A stretch of DNA of 43,739 nt. Source: JBBKWH01 sp037968855. GTDB lineage: Bacteria; Pseudomonadota; Gammaproteobacteria; Pseudomonadales; Moraxellaceae. The DNA is taken from assembly GCA_037968855.1 (NCBI GenBank), contig JBBKWH010000122.1, positions 1 to 43,739 on the forward strand, given 5' to 3'. The notes beneath the pieces are model-generated. The model ran no database searches. It was given only the letters and a program-made list of their open reading frames with translations, and was not told where the DNA came from. A program made the translations under genes and the position numbers. Each line of letters starts with the position of its first letter. The stretch's first letter is position 1. Below, piece by piece: positions 1 to 7,637 of the stretch.

Positions 1-96
1 CAAATCATTGAAGCTATTTGCCATGCGTGGTGTTGCTTTGCCGAGCAGCCTGATCTGATCAAGTCAATTGGGACTCGGGATTGGGCTATGGGTTAG
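1..96 (+). mobile_element. IS630-family transposase, C-terminal fragment
   Basis: Frame 1 is open from the window edge to a TAG at 94-96 and reads as about 31 residues ending in SIGTRDWAMG. An IEA-CHAW segment followed by a Ser-Ile-x-x-Arg-Asp/Glu-Trp-Ala ending is what I remember from the C-termini of IS630/Tc1-mariner-type transposases. The rest of the element would lie left of the window. The right end of the IS should fall between 97 and about 119, because recognisable aldehyde dehydrogenase sequence starts around 120. IS630 elements insert at TA, and TA dinucleotides occur in this short interval, but I could not fix the terminal repeat from one end. The fragment is short, so the family call is moderate. 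Confidence 0.6.
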
Positions 97-1019
97 GTTT
101 ATTTAATGGATTGGTATTACTGCCTGCGGGCGTGATCAACATCGTCAATGGTCTGGGCGAAGAAGCCGGACAAGCCCTCGCCACCCACAAAAACATTGCC
201 AAAATTGCCTTTACTGGCTCCACGCCGATTGGTCAGCATATTTTGCGCTGTGCCGCTGACTCGCTAATTCCTAGCACTGTCGAACTGGGCGGAAAATCTC
301 CCAACATTTATTTTGAAGACGTCGTGCAGTACGAAGACGACTACCTCAGCAAATGCGTGGAAGGCTTAACGCTGGCATTTTTTAACCAAGGCGAAGTCTG
401 TACCTGCCCATCACGCGCACTGATTCAAGAGAGCATTTACGATCAGTTTATCGAACTGGTGATCGAACGCTCGGCCAAGATTATCCGTGGCAATCCACTC
501 GATACCGATACGCAAGTTGGCGCGCAAGCCTCAGCCGAACAGTTTGAACGGATCATGGACTACATCGCGATTGGCAAAGCCGAAGGCGTCAAAGTTTTGC
601 TTGGTGGCGATGTCGCCAAAATGGGCAATGGACTGGACAAAGGCTTTTATATTCAGCCGACCTTATTGTTTGGTCAAAACAATATGCGGGTGTTCCAAGA
701 AGAAATCTTTGGCCCAGTCGTTGGCGTGACTACCTTTAAAGATGAAGCCGAAGCCTTAGCGATTGCCAATGACACCATGTTTGGTTTGGGGGCAGGCTTG
801 TGGACCCGCGACATGAACCGCGCCTATCGCATGGGTCGCGCCATTCAAGCCGGTCGGATTTGGACCAACTGCTATCATGCTTATCCCGCGCATGCGGCCT
901 TTGGTGGCTACAAAAAATCCGGTATTGGCCGCGAAACCCACAAAGAAGCCCTCGATCATTATCAACAGACCAAAAACCTGTTGGTCAGCTATAGCACCAG
1001 TCCGCTTGGCTTTTTTTAA
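81..1019 (+). pseudogene. Aldehyde dehydrogenase (AldB/ExaC-like), 5' end lost to the IS insertion
   Basis: From about position 120 the frame encodes the C-terminal 300 residues of an NAD(P)-dependent aldehyde dehydrogenase. It has the LPAGVINIVNG segment, FTGSTPIG, the catalytic Glu motif VELGGKSPN, the catalytic Cys in NQGEVCTCPSR, EEIFGPV and the GGYKKSGIGRE end. The double-Cys CTCPS form and the PLGFF tail are those of acetaldehyde dehydrogenases such as AldB and ExaC, which are about 506 residues long. The first 200 residues, which build much of the NAD-binding fold, are missing. The frame can be opened at a TTG at 81, but its first dozen codons lie in IS sequence, so this is not a native start. 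It most likely yields no working enzyme. A second, unrelated and intact aldehyde dehydrogenase lies at 41832-43280. Confidence 0.75.
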
Positions 1020-1163
1020 TGCCGCATTGATTGTTGTTGGTTAAGCCATCAAAAAACGCCGATCTAGTATCAGTAATGCCCGTCAGTTAAGCGGATGGAG
1101 TGCTTTTTGCAGGGATGCCTGAGTGCAATTGTTTGAGCCATGGATGGCGAGTTTTGCACGAAA

Positions 1164-1200
1164 AGGTACTTTTGCTTACTTTTGGTACCTCAAAAGTAAG
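1164..1200. repeat. Nested inverted repeats in the 317-base gap after the broken aldehyde dehydrogenase
   Basis: CTTACTTTTG at 1175-1184 is the exact reverse complement of CAAAAGTAAG at 1191-1200, with a 6-base spacer. AGGTAC at 1164-1169 and GTACCT at 1185-1190 form a second, interlocking pair. The rest of the gap 1020-1336 holds only the terminator at 1224-1262; I see no gene in it. The element may be a dispersed intergenic repeat or a remnant next to the insertion. No second copy was noticed in this window. Confidence 0.5.
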
Positions 1201-1223
1201 AAGACTTGCTATCCAACCTTAAT

Positions 1224-1262
1224 AAAAAAGCTCCACGGCAATCTATGCCGTGGAGCTTTTTT
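1224..1262. terminator. Bidirectional rho-independent terminator
   Basis: A 17-bp perfect stem (A-run, then GCTCCACGGCA against TGCCGTGGAGC, then T-run) closes a 5-base loop, ATCTA. The flanking A and T runs make it work on both strands. It sits between the plus-strand aldehyde dehydrogenase remnant and minus-strand nfsB, which converge here. Confidence 0.9.
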
Positions 1263-1336
1263 ATTAACTGATAGGCAGTAAATCCAATGTCAGCATTTTT
1301 GGTTTCAATCAATGGCTAGGTTTTAAGTCATACGCC

Positions 1337-1990
1337 TTAAATATGCGTAATCACTTGATCTGTCGCCAACCGTGACTTAGGCAACTTGGCATTAAAGTCA
1401 TCCTCACTGCGATAACCCAGCGCCACCACCACGGTACTGCTTAAACCTTGCTCGGTTAAATCCAGCGCTTTATCCAAGGCCGCTTGATCAAAGCCCTCCA
1501 TTGGACATGCATCCAGACCCAGCTCAACCGCACCAAGCAACAACACACCCAAGGCGATATACACCTGCTTATCAACCCAAGGGCCAATATCGCGCGCGGT
1601 CAACTGATGCTGGCGAGCATACATCTGGCGGGTCTTGCGCATTTTTTCGCGCGCATCATCATCTTTAAAGCGGCCATCGTCATCTTCTTTGGCCAACACC
1701 TGATCCAAATGCTGATCAGTCAACATCGGGCGGCTACACAGCACCACCACATGCGAGGCTTTTTTGACTTTATCAATGTTGTAGGAAAACTCCCCTTGCA
1801 TAGCCGACGTGATTTTTTCTTTACCCTCATCCGTTGCCGCAATGACAAAATGCCACGGTTGCGCATTGGTTGAGGAGGGGCTTAAACGCAAGATTTGCTC
1901 TAATTGCTTGAGTTGTTCATCACTGAGCTTACGGCTTGGGTCAAACGCTTTGGTGGTGTAGCGTTTTTGCATTAAATCAATCAGGCTCAT
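1337..1990 (-). CDS. nfsB: Oxygen-insensitive NAD(P)H nitroreductase / dihydropteridine reductase
   Basis: This is an FMN flavoprotein of the nitroreductase family, which reduces nitroaromatics and quinones by two-electron steps with NAD(P)H in the cytoplasm. The protein is 217 residues, the length of E. coli NfsB, and follows it along its length: RYTTKAFDPSRKL near the N-terminus, SPSSTNAQPWHF (FMN contacts) around residue 40, ASHVVV, KQVYIALG, the GLDACPMEGFD segment and the LPKSRL ending. I start at the ATG at 1990 because a GGAG lies 10 bases upstream and it matches the family N-terminus; the frame is open to 2038 but that extension has no family support. It is a single-gene unit with its own promoter candidate (2040-2067) and a shared terminator downstream. 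Confidence 0.9.
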   Translation of the reverse strand: MSLIDLMQKRYTTKAFDPSRKLSDEQLKQLEQILRLSPSSTNAQPWHFVIAATDEGKEKITSAMQGEFSYNIDKVKKASHVVVLCSRPMLTDQHLDQVLAKEDDDGRFKDDDAREKMRKTRQMYARQHQLTARDIGPWVDKQVYIALGVLLLGAVELGLDACPMEGFDQAALDKALDLTEQGLSSTVVVALGYRSEDDFNAKLPKSRLATDQVITHI

Positions 1991-2039
1991 CGCAGGTGTG
2001 CTCCGTAGCAAATCATCAGGCTTTGACGCGATATGCATC

Positions 2040-2067
2040 AGTATTGATGACCAGTCTAAACAGTCAA
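2040..2067 (-). promoter_or_regulatory. Candidate sigma-70 promoter of nfsB
   Basis: On the minus strand TTGACT (2067-2062) and AATACT (2045-2040) are 16 bases apart, about 50 bases upstream of the nfsB ATG. The -35 is good and the -10 is moderate. Confidence 0.4.
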
Positions 2068-2118
2068 GCCACTCACCCTAGACGTGTTTTGTGGCGTGAT
2101 CGCAAGCCAAAGCAGACT

Positions 2119-2934
2119 TTATGTTGCAATTGTTTGTCGAGTGCGCGCCAAACGCTGCTGGGCAAACACCAGTGCAAACACCAGCGCCATCATCAACACC
2201 ACCGCAGGACCAGTCGAGACGTTCAGCCATGCACTGCCCCACAAGCCACCCGCAATGCCCACCTGCGCCCACAAAAAAGCCCACAGCACCATCTGCCGTG
2301 GCGACTGCGCCCATAAGCGCGCGGTGAGTGCCGGAATCACCAACAACGCACCCATCAATAACGTACCAACTGCTTTTAATGCCAACACGGTAAACAACGC
2401 CAACACCAACATAAATATCAAACGCTGCCGACCCGAATGCACGCCCTCACTGCTGGCCATGTCCGGATCAACTGCCAAGCGCAACTGACTGCGCCACACC
2501 ACCGCCAACACCACCACACCCAGCAACGTCGCACCTGCCAACGCGGGGACATCCGTCCAAGACAAGGCCAACAAATCGCCAAACAAATAACCCAGCAACT
2601 CTGCACGCAAACCCGCCATCTGATTGACCAACAACAAGCCCCCACACAGCAAGGCTGACGAGCACAACGCCAGCAATGCATCGGTTGGTAAGCGTTTGTC
2701 ATGCAACAACCACAGCACACCCACCAACAACACCGACACCGCTGCCACACCAGCCCAATACGGCAAGCTCAGCAAAGCCGCCGCTGCCACACCCAATAAA
2801 GTGCCATGCGCCAAGGTGTCGGCAAAAAAGGCCATCTTGCGCCACAACATCAAACAGCCCAACGGTGCAGTCAAAAAGGCCAACAATGCCCCCATCAACC
2901 ATGCAGGCCCAAGCAACGCTAACCAGTCGCTCAT
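2119..2934 (-). CDS. znuB: Zinc ABC transporter, membrane permease
   Basis: ZnuB is the inner membrane channel of the ZnuABC high-affinity zinc importer. The 271-residue protein is almost entirely hydrophobic, with about eight or nine predicted membrane segments and the ABC-3 family pattern: APLGCLMLWRKMAFFADTLAHGTLLG near the N-terminus, where E. coli ZnuB has an equivalent block, and LKAVGTLLMGALLVIPALTA in the second half, the contact loop for the ATPase. Its ATG overlaps the stop of znuC by 4 bases (ATGA), so the two are translationally coupled. It is the last gene of zur-znuC-znuB. I see no clear terminator after it. Confidence 0.93.
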   Translation of the reverse strand: MSDWLALLGPAWLMGALLAFLTAPLGCLMLWRKMAFFADTLAHGTLLGVAAAALLSLPYWAGVAAVSVLLVGVLWLLHDKRLPTDALLALCSSALLCGGLLLVNQMAGLRAELLGYLFGDLLALSWTDVPALAGATLLGVVVLAVVWRSQLRLAVDPDMASSEGVHSGRQRLIFMLVLALFTVLALKAVGTLLMGALLVIPALTARLWAQSPRQMVLWAFLWAQVGIAGGLWGSAWLNVSTGPAVVLMMALVFALVFAQQRLARTRQTIAT

Positions 2935-3716
2935 GGATCAATCTCCAGCGGGGGATGGATGCGTGCTGGCTGTTCAATCAGCGGCGCATCGTGCAAATCA
3001 GTGTGGGCGCAATGCTCATGTCGATGCTCGTACCACACCCGCCCCGTACCAAATAACGCTTGGTACTCTGGCGCACGTTGCACATGCTCCGGCGAGCCAC
3101 TACAACAAATATGATGATTCAAACAAATCACCCGCTGCGTCCCCTGCATCACCCACTGTAAATCGTGCGAAATAATCAACACCGCACAGCCATAGCGTTC
3201 CGGCAAGCTACGCACATAGGCATTGAGCTGAATTTCAGATTGCGGGTCCAAGCCCTGCATCGGCTCATCCAGTACCAACAGTGTCGGCTTGCGCAATAAC
3301 GCCCGCGCCAACAATACCCGTTGCCGCTCACCACCCGATAACTGCTGCATGGCACGCTGCCCAATATGGACAATGCCAGTTTCATCCATAATCTTTGCCC
3401 GATGCTCCGCTGTGGCCTGCTCTAGCGCCAACAGATCGACCACCCGCATCGGTAAACTCGGCGATAGATGCACCCGTTGCGGCACATACGCTGCCACCAC
3501 ATCCGCACGCACATCTCGCGTGCCCTGATCGGGCTTTTGTAGGCCCAACACCACCTTGACCAAGGTCGACTTACCCGCACCATTTGGCCCGATCAAGCTG
3601 ATAATCTCACGCGGTGCAATCTGCAAATCGACGTTTTTGAGCACCAAGCGATCATCAAAACTGACGCTAATCTGTTTCAGCGTCACCAGCGGGCTATCGA
3701 CCTGCACTTGAGACAT
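2931..3716 (-). CDS. znuC: Zinc ABC transporter, ATP-binding protein
   Basis: ZnuC powers zinc import through ZnuB. All ABC signatures are present: Walker A GPNGAGKST, the Q-loop in AAYVPQR, signature LSGGE, Walker B LLVLDEP and the H-loop ISHDL. The sequence CLNHHICCSG after the H-loop and the His-rich tail are shared with E. coli ZnuC and separate it from other metal ATPases. I chose the ATG at 3716 (MSQVQV, 261 residues), one base past the zur stop. An in-frame ATG at 3728 overlapping zur is nearly as likely; the frame is open to 3788, but that part lies inside zur. It overlaps znuB by 4 bases. Confidence 0.93.
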   Translation of the reverse strand: MSQVQVDSPLVTLKQISVSFDDRLVLKNVDLQIAPREIISLIGPNGAGKSTLVKVVLGLQKPDQGTRDVRADVVAAYVPQRVHLSPSLPMRVVDLLALEQATAEHRAKIMDETGIVHIGQRAMQQLSGGERQRVLLARALLRKPTLLVLDEPMQGLDPQSEIQLNAYVRSLPERYGCAVLIISHDLQWVMQGTQRVICLNHHICCSGSPEHVQRAPEYQALFGTGRVWYEHRHEHCAHTDLHDAPLIEQPARIHPPLEIDP

Positions 3717-3717
3717 C

Positions 3718-4215
3718 TCACTGTTCATTGCGGCATCGTCCACACAAACCACTGATCTCAATGGAAGTCTGTTTGGGCACAAAATCACCTGCCGCCGCCA
3801 AATCGGCCAAGGCTTGAATCAAACTGGCTGCCGAGGTTTCTTGCACCTGCTGACAGTTTTGACAAATCAAAAACGCCGCCTGATGGCCTTCGCGCGGATG
3901 ACAACAGGGAATATAAGCATTGATCGACGACAAGCGATGAATAAAGCCTTGTTCCAACAAAAAATCCAAACTGCGATACACGGTCGGCGGCGCGGCACGG
4001 CGACTCCCATTAGTATCTAGACCGGCCAGCAAATCGTACGCCCCAATCGGCCCATCCGCCCGTAAGATCATCTGTAACACTTGTTTGCGTAGCGCAGTAA
4101 AACGCAAGCCTTGCTGCTGACAAAACTGCTCAATATCATCTAGACGTGACAAGACATCATTCGCCGAGTGAACCGGATGCAATCCTTCATGATGATCATG
4201 CAAACACAGCGACAT
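3718..4215 (-). CDS. zur: Zinc uptake regulator Zur (Fur family)
   Basis: This is the zinc-sensing repressor of the Fur family, which binds DNA as a zinc-loaded dimer and shuts off znu genes. The 165-residue protein has an N-terminal winged helix (the recognition region with PPTVYRSLDFLLEQG around residues 76-90) and the structural zinc site made of two CxxC pairs, C118/C121 and C158/C161. The Zur-like CCHP motif near residue 104 and FLICQNC distinguish it from Fur. A GAGG sits about 9 bases before the ATG at 4215. It heads the zur-znuC-znuB operon and faces znuA across a Zur-box-like palindrome, so autorepression is expected. Confidence 0.93.
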   Translation of the reverse strand: MSLCLHDHHEGLHPVHSANDVLSRLDDIEQFCQQQGLRFTALRKQVLQMILRADGPIGAYDLLAGLDTNGSRRAAPPTVYRSLDFLLEQGFIHRLSSINAYIPCCHPREGHQAAFLICQNCQQVQETSAASLIQALADLAAAGDFVPKQTSIEISGLCGRCRNEQ

Positions 4216-4260
4216 GGCAGCAGCCCTCTTTGAATCATGCCAACAGACATGCGATCTTTA

Positions 4261-4277
4261 ATGTAATAATATAACAT
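4261..4277. promoter_or_regulatory. Zur box between zur and znuA
   Basis: The 17-base A/T-rich sequence ATGTAATAATATAACAT pairs with itself at 7 of 8 positions around a central base. It resembles the gammaproteobacterial Zur site, a TGTTATA-type dyad. It lies 46 bases upstream of zur and 62 bases upstream of znuA in the only divergent gap of the locus, placed to repress both transcripts. Confidence 0.7.
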
Positions 4278-4339
4278 ATAGACCATTCTTTCTTGTCGCC
4301 GCCACGGCATTCACAAGACAAATCTTTGAGGTCGTCGCT

Positions 4340-5209
4340 ATGACGCAACACATCAGGTCGCTTCATCTGAAGCTGCAACTGGCGCGTATCACTGCGCTAA
4401 GCCTCGTCTTGCTGGGGCTTTTTTGCTCAGCACAGGCCGCCACATTACTGGCCAGCACTCACCCGCTTTATTTGATTGCCAAAGCAGTGACCGAAGGCAT
4501 CGAAACACCCGCATTGCTGATTCCAGCAGAACAAGATGGTCATCACCTTCAGCTACGCCCACAAGACCGACAGCGCATCCAGCAATCAGACTTTGTGCTG
4601 TGGGTTGGCCCAAGCTATGAGTCGGCCTTAACCTCATTACTCAAAGATCAACCAAATGCGATAGCGCTCACTGATTTAACAGCCTTTCGTCGGGTTTCTT
4701 TGCGGGATGTCCAAGATCGAGCGATTGCCGGTTCCACCGACCCACACCTGTGGCTTGATCCACAAAACGCAGTCAAAATTGCCACCGTCATCGCCACAGT
4801 CAGGGCGATCCAATTTCCGGCCCATGCTCATCAATATCGCCAAAACGCCCAACGCTTTAGCCAACGCATGCAGCTTGCGGTCAAACAACAACAGACCAAA
4901 CCACAAGCCTATATTGCCTATCACGATGCCTACCAATACCTAGAGCAATCGCTGCAACTACAACTGATTGGCAGCCTCACCGCAGACCCAGAGTTACCAC
5001 CCACTGCCAATCAACTGCAATGGCTAAAACAACATCGACCTGCAGGCACGGTCTGTGTGATCAGCGAAGCGCCCTTACAACCGGCCGTCTTACAACACCT
5101 TAACCCGATCGCAATGGTGCATATTGACGAGGTCATGGCCACAGCAAACGACTTTATTAGTGCATGGCAACAGATCGCGCGCCAAGTCACTTGGTGCACA
5201 AAGGCTTAA
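4340..5209 (+). CDS. znuA: Zinc ABC transporter, periplasmic binding protein
   Basis: ZnuA captures zinc in the periplasm and hands it to ZnuBC. The 289-residue precursor has a signal peptide with a hydrophobic core (about 17-30) and a likely cut after AQA (about 33). Zinc ligands expected for the cluster 9 family are visible: His in DGHHLQLRP (68/69), His136 in TDPHLWLDP, His195 in AYHDAYQ and Asp263 near the C-terminus. C239 and C286 could form the disulfide known in E. coli ZnuA. The charged His-rich loop common in ZnuA, normally between the first two His ligands, is absent. GAGG lies 8 bases before the ATG. It is transcribed away from zur-znuCB from the shared Zur-box region. Confidence 0.88.
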   Translation: MTQHIRSLHLKLQLARITALSLVLLGLFCSAQAATLLASTHPLYLIAKAVTEGIETPALLIPAEQDGHHLQLRPQDRQRIQQSDFVLWVGPSYESALTSLLKDQPNAIALTDLTAFRRVSLRDVQDRAIAGSTDPHLWLDPQNAVKIATVIATVRAIQFPAHAHQYRQNAQRFSQRMQLAVKQQQTKPQAYIAYHDAYQYLEQSLQLQLIGSLTADPELPPTANQLQWLKQHRPAGTVCVISEAPLQPAVLQHLNPIAMVHIDEVMATANDFISAWQQIARQVTWCTKA

Positions 5210-5261
5210 TCATTTTTTAAAACAATCGCTTGCAAAAAAACCACTGATTATGGACAAAATC

Positions 5262-5290
5262 TTGCAAGTTGGCACAGTCGTCCATATAAT
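5262..5290 (+). promoter_or_regulatory. Promoter of the atp operon
   Basis: TTGCAA (5262-5267) and a perfect TATAAT (5285-5290) are separated by 17 bases. Transcription would begin near 5297, just before atpI. Confidence 0.7.
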
Positions 5291-5319
5291 GACCGCGCCC
5301 AAAACCGCCAATTGAAACG

Positions 5320-5748
5320 ATGTTTCAAGCGTGCATTGAAGATCGGGAGAGTGTGCAATTGAGTCAACCCTCTCCACTGATTGACCGCCAACTGGCGCGT
5401 GGTTTGACCATTGCTCAAGCCATCACTATTCCAATCGCTGCTGCCTTGGCCGCCTTGATTTGGAACCCAGTCGTCGCCAAAAGCGCAGCACTCGGTGCAC
5501 TGATTGGTTGGATGGGCAGCGCATATTTTGCTTGGCAAGCCTTTCGTTATTCAGGCGCCGGCGCTTCCAGACGGATTCTGGGCAGTTTCTACCGCGGCAT
5601 GATTGGTAAATTCATGCTGATCACCATTGGCTTCGCCGTGGTGTTTGCGGGTGTAAAACCGCTATCCGCTGCTGGTTTGCTGGGTGGCTTTGCTTTGGTT
5701 CAAATCACTGCGTGGCTATTTCCACTCTGGTTTGAACGACGTCGCTGA
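5320..5748 (+). CDS. atpI: ATP synthase accessory protein I
   Basis: AtpI is a small inner membrane protein thought to help assemble the c-ring. The product is about 130-142 residues with four hydrophobic segments, a pattern of the AtpI family (for example GALIGWMGSAYFAWQAFRYSGA and a C-terminal LWFERRR). It is the first gene of the atp operon, as in most gammaproteobacteria. The start is uncertain. The ATG at 5320 has a weak ribosome site; a TTG at 5359 has GGGAG at 9 bases and would give a 129-residue protein beginning MSQPSPLIDRQLARG, closer to the family length. Either start lies downstream of the promoter at 5262-5290. Confidence 0.82.
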   Translation: MFQACIEDRESVQLSQPSPLIDRQLARGLTIAQAITIPIAAALAALIWNPVVAKSAALGALIGWMGSAYFAWQAFRYSGAGASRRILGSFYRGMIGKFMLITIGFAVVFAGVKPLSAAGLLGGFALVQITAWLFPLWFERRR

Positions 5749-5814
5749 ATCATAGATTCATCGACACGACATACCAACGCCATACAGTAGAGGCGTCGGT
5801 CAAAGATTCTGGGA

Positions 5815-5860
5815 CAGAGCACAGCAAGATGACCATCCAACGGATGCCATTTGCGCTCTG
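5815..5860 (+). repeat. Hairpin in the atpI-atpB gap
   Basis: CAGAGC at 5815-5820 pairs with GCTCTG at 5855-5860, and inner elements (GCA-A-ATG against CATTTGC; ATCC against GGAT around an AAC loop) extend it with small bulges. No T-run follows, so it is not an intrinsic terminator. It ends about 38 bases before the atpB start. Confidence 0.5.
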
Positions 5861-5898
5861 ATCCGCCTCAATTTTTTTACATTGATCAGGTGTGAGTT

Positions 5899-6765
5899 AT
5901 GGCTGAGCAGCACATCGTCTCCTCATCGGAATATATCAAGCACCACTTGACCAACCTCACCTACGGCAACGCCGGTGAAGGCTGGAAGTTTGCTGAAACC
6001 TCTCAAGAAGCCCAAGCAATGGGCTTTAATGCGTTTCATGTCGACTCACTGGTCTGGTCAATCGGTCTCGGTTTGATTTTTTGCGTCATGTTCTTCATGG
6101 CGGCGCGTCGTGCAACCACTGACGTACCAGGCAAATTTCAAACAGCCATCGAAATGATCGTCGAATTCGTAGACAGCAGTGTGCGTGATACCTATCACGG
6201 CACTTCCAAGCTCATTGCACCATTGGCCTTGACCATTTTTGTCTGGATTTTCCTGATGAACTTGATGGACTTGATCCCTGTTGATTGGGTTCCTGTCTTG
6301 GCACAAAAAATTGGTGGTGCAATGGGCATGGACCCACACCACGTCTACATGAAAATCGTGCCATCGACTGATCCCAACATTACATTGGGCATGTCGTTAT
6401 CGGTCTTTTTCTTGATCATCTTTTATAGCATCAAGGAAAAAGGTATCGGCGGTTTTGTGGGCGAATTGGCATTAAACCCATTCAACCCAAAAAACATGTT
6501 CTTAAAAGTGTTACTGATTCCAATCAACCTGATTTTGGAATTGGTCACCTTCTTTGCCCGTCCAGTGTCCTTGGCATTGCGACTGTTCGGCAACATGTAT
6601 GCCGGTGAACTGATCTTTATTCTGTTGGCACTCCTCCCCTTCTATATGCAGTGGGTGTTGTCAGTGCCATGGGCGATCTTCCACATTCTGGTCATCACCC
6701 TACAAGCCTTTATCTTTATGATGCTGACTATCGTCTACATGGCGATGGCAAGCGAGAAACACTAA
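5899..6765 (+). CDS. atpB: ATP synthase F0 subunit a
   Basis: Subunit a forms the proton half-channels beside the c-ring in the inner membrane. The 288-residue protein has five or six membrane helices. The essential arginine is R228 in LALRLFGNMYAGE, equivalent to E. coli R210, and the flanking block VTFFARPVSLALRLFGN is diagnostic. The polar residues of the last helix (LQAFIFMMLTIVYM) are in place. It is preceded by a 150-base gap holding a hairpin and followed by a 91-base gap holding another, before atpE. Confidence 0.96.
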   Translation: MAEQHIVSSSEYIKHHLTNLTYGNAGEGWKFAETSQEAQAMGFNAFHVDSLVWSIGLGLIFCVMFFMAARRATTDVPGKFQTAIEMIVEFVDSSVRDTYHGTSKLIAPLALTIFVWIFLMNLMDLIPVDWVPVLAQKIGGAMGMDPHHVYMKIVPSTDPNITLGMSLSVFFLIIFYSIKEKGIGGFVGELALNPFNPKNMFLKVLLIPINLILELVTFFARPVSLALRLFGNMYAGELIFILLALLPFYMQWVLSVPWAIFHILVITLQAFIFMMLTIVYMAMASEKH

Positions 6766-6771
6766 TTGGTG

Positions 6772-6802
6772 AGATGCCTAGTCAACACCTGACTGGGCAT
6801 CT
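6772..6802 (+). repeat. Strong hairpin between atpB and atpE
   Basis: A 13-bp stem (arms 6772-6784 and 6790-6802, one G-U pair) closes a 5-base loop. No T-run follows. It lies 55 bases upstream of atpE, whose product is needed in about ten copies per enzyme. It could stabilise the downstream mRNA or mark a processing site. Confidence 0.7.
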
Positions 6803-6856
6803 TCCACTGTTATCACAACGTTTTTGTTTTAAACCCCAACCCAGAGGTAAGTTTTC

Positions 6857-7126
6857 ATGGAAAACCTGATTGGTCTGACCGCTATTGCTGCCGCCCTGCT
6901 GATCGCTTTCGGCGCGCTTGGTACTGCTATTGGTTTTGGTTTGCTCGGTGGTCGCTTCCTCGAAGCCGTTGCCCGTCAACCAGAATTGGCACCACAACTG
7001 CAAACTCGCATGTTCTTGGTTGCTGGTCTACTCGATGCGGTTCCAATGATCGGTGTCGGTATCGGCCTGTTCTTCATTTTCGCCAATCCGTTCATTGAGG
7101 CTGCCCGTCCGTTCATCGGTCAATAA
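6857..7126 (+). CDS. atpE: ATP synthase F0 subunit c
   Basis: Subunit c makes the rotating membrane ring that carries protons. It is an 89-residue helical hairpin: helix 1 with the Gly/Ala packing motif GALGTAIGFGLLGG (19-32), the polar loop ARQPE (39-43) that touches gamma and epsilon, and helix 2 with the proton-carrying Asp60 in AGLLDAVPM. The residues around Asp60 are those of proton-coupled, not sodium-coupled, rings. The C-terminus runs about eight to ten residues past the usual 79-81 (IEAARPFIGQ). The core matches what I remember for Acinetobacter. AGAGG lies about 9 bases before the ATG, a good ribosome site. Confidence 0.96.
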   Translation: MENLIGLTAIAAALLIAFGALGTAIGFGLLGGRFLEAVARQPELAPQLQTRMFLVAGLLDAVPMIGVGIGLFFIFANPFIEAARPFIGQ

Positions 7127-7154
7127 GTCTCATTGGATCAACTGAGGGAATGCG

Positions 7155-7625
7155 ATGAATATCAACCTCACGCTGATCGGCCAAGCGATTGCCTTCGCGA
7201 TTTTTGTCGCGTTCTGCATGAAGTTTGTCTGGCCACCGTTGATCGCTGCGATCAACGACCGCCAGCGCAAAATTGCTGATGGCTTAAATGCCGCCGAAAA
7301 AGCCCGTGCCGATCTGGCCAGTGCGCAAGATCAGGTTAAGGTCGAACTCGATGCAGCCAAGGCTCAAGCAGCCCAACTGATCGAGCAAGCCAACCGCCGC
7401 GCTGCTCAGATGGTCGACGACGCTCGTACTCAGGCATCTGCCGAAGGTGAGCGGATTCGTCAACAAGCACAAGAGTCAATCGATCAGGAAATCAACCAGG
7501 CCCGCGAAGCGCTTCGTCAGCAAGTTGCTGCCCTTGCCGTTTCTGGTGCCGAGAAGATCCTGAACGCTCAGGTCGACCAGACCGCCCACGCTGCCATGCT
7601 GAATAAGCTGGCATCAGAACTGTAA
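7155..7625 (+). CDS. atpF: ATP synthase F0 subunit b
   Basis: Subunit b is the peripheral stalk that holds F1 against the a subunit. Its 156 residues, the same as E. coli AtpF, contain one N-terminal membrane helix (about 5-25, IGQAIAFAIFVAFCMKFVWPPL) followed by a long charged helix rich in Ala, Gln and Glu from about 30 to 140, as expected for the b-b coiled coil. The WPP(L/I) block after the membrane helix and the ERIRQQAQ region are family typical. The ribosome site GAGGG is 8 bases upstream. AtpH follows after 12 bases. Confidence 0.95.
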   Translation: MNINLTLIGQAIAFAIFVAFCMKFVWPPLIAAINDRQRKIADGLNAAEKARADLASAQDQVKVELDAAKAQAAQLIEQANRRAAQMVDDARTQASAEGERIRQQAQESIDQEINQAREALRQQVAALAVSGAEKILNAQVDQTAHAAMLNKLASEL

Positions 7626-7637
7626 GCGAGGCAACCC

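Noticed and set aside
2624..3175. 183-codon plus-strand frame across znuB and znuC
   Set aside because: It is antisense to two well-supported transporter genes, and its composition (Asn, Ala, Thr, Pro rich) is that of a shadow frame.
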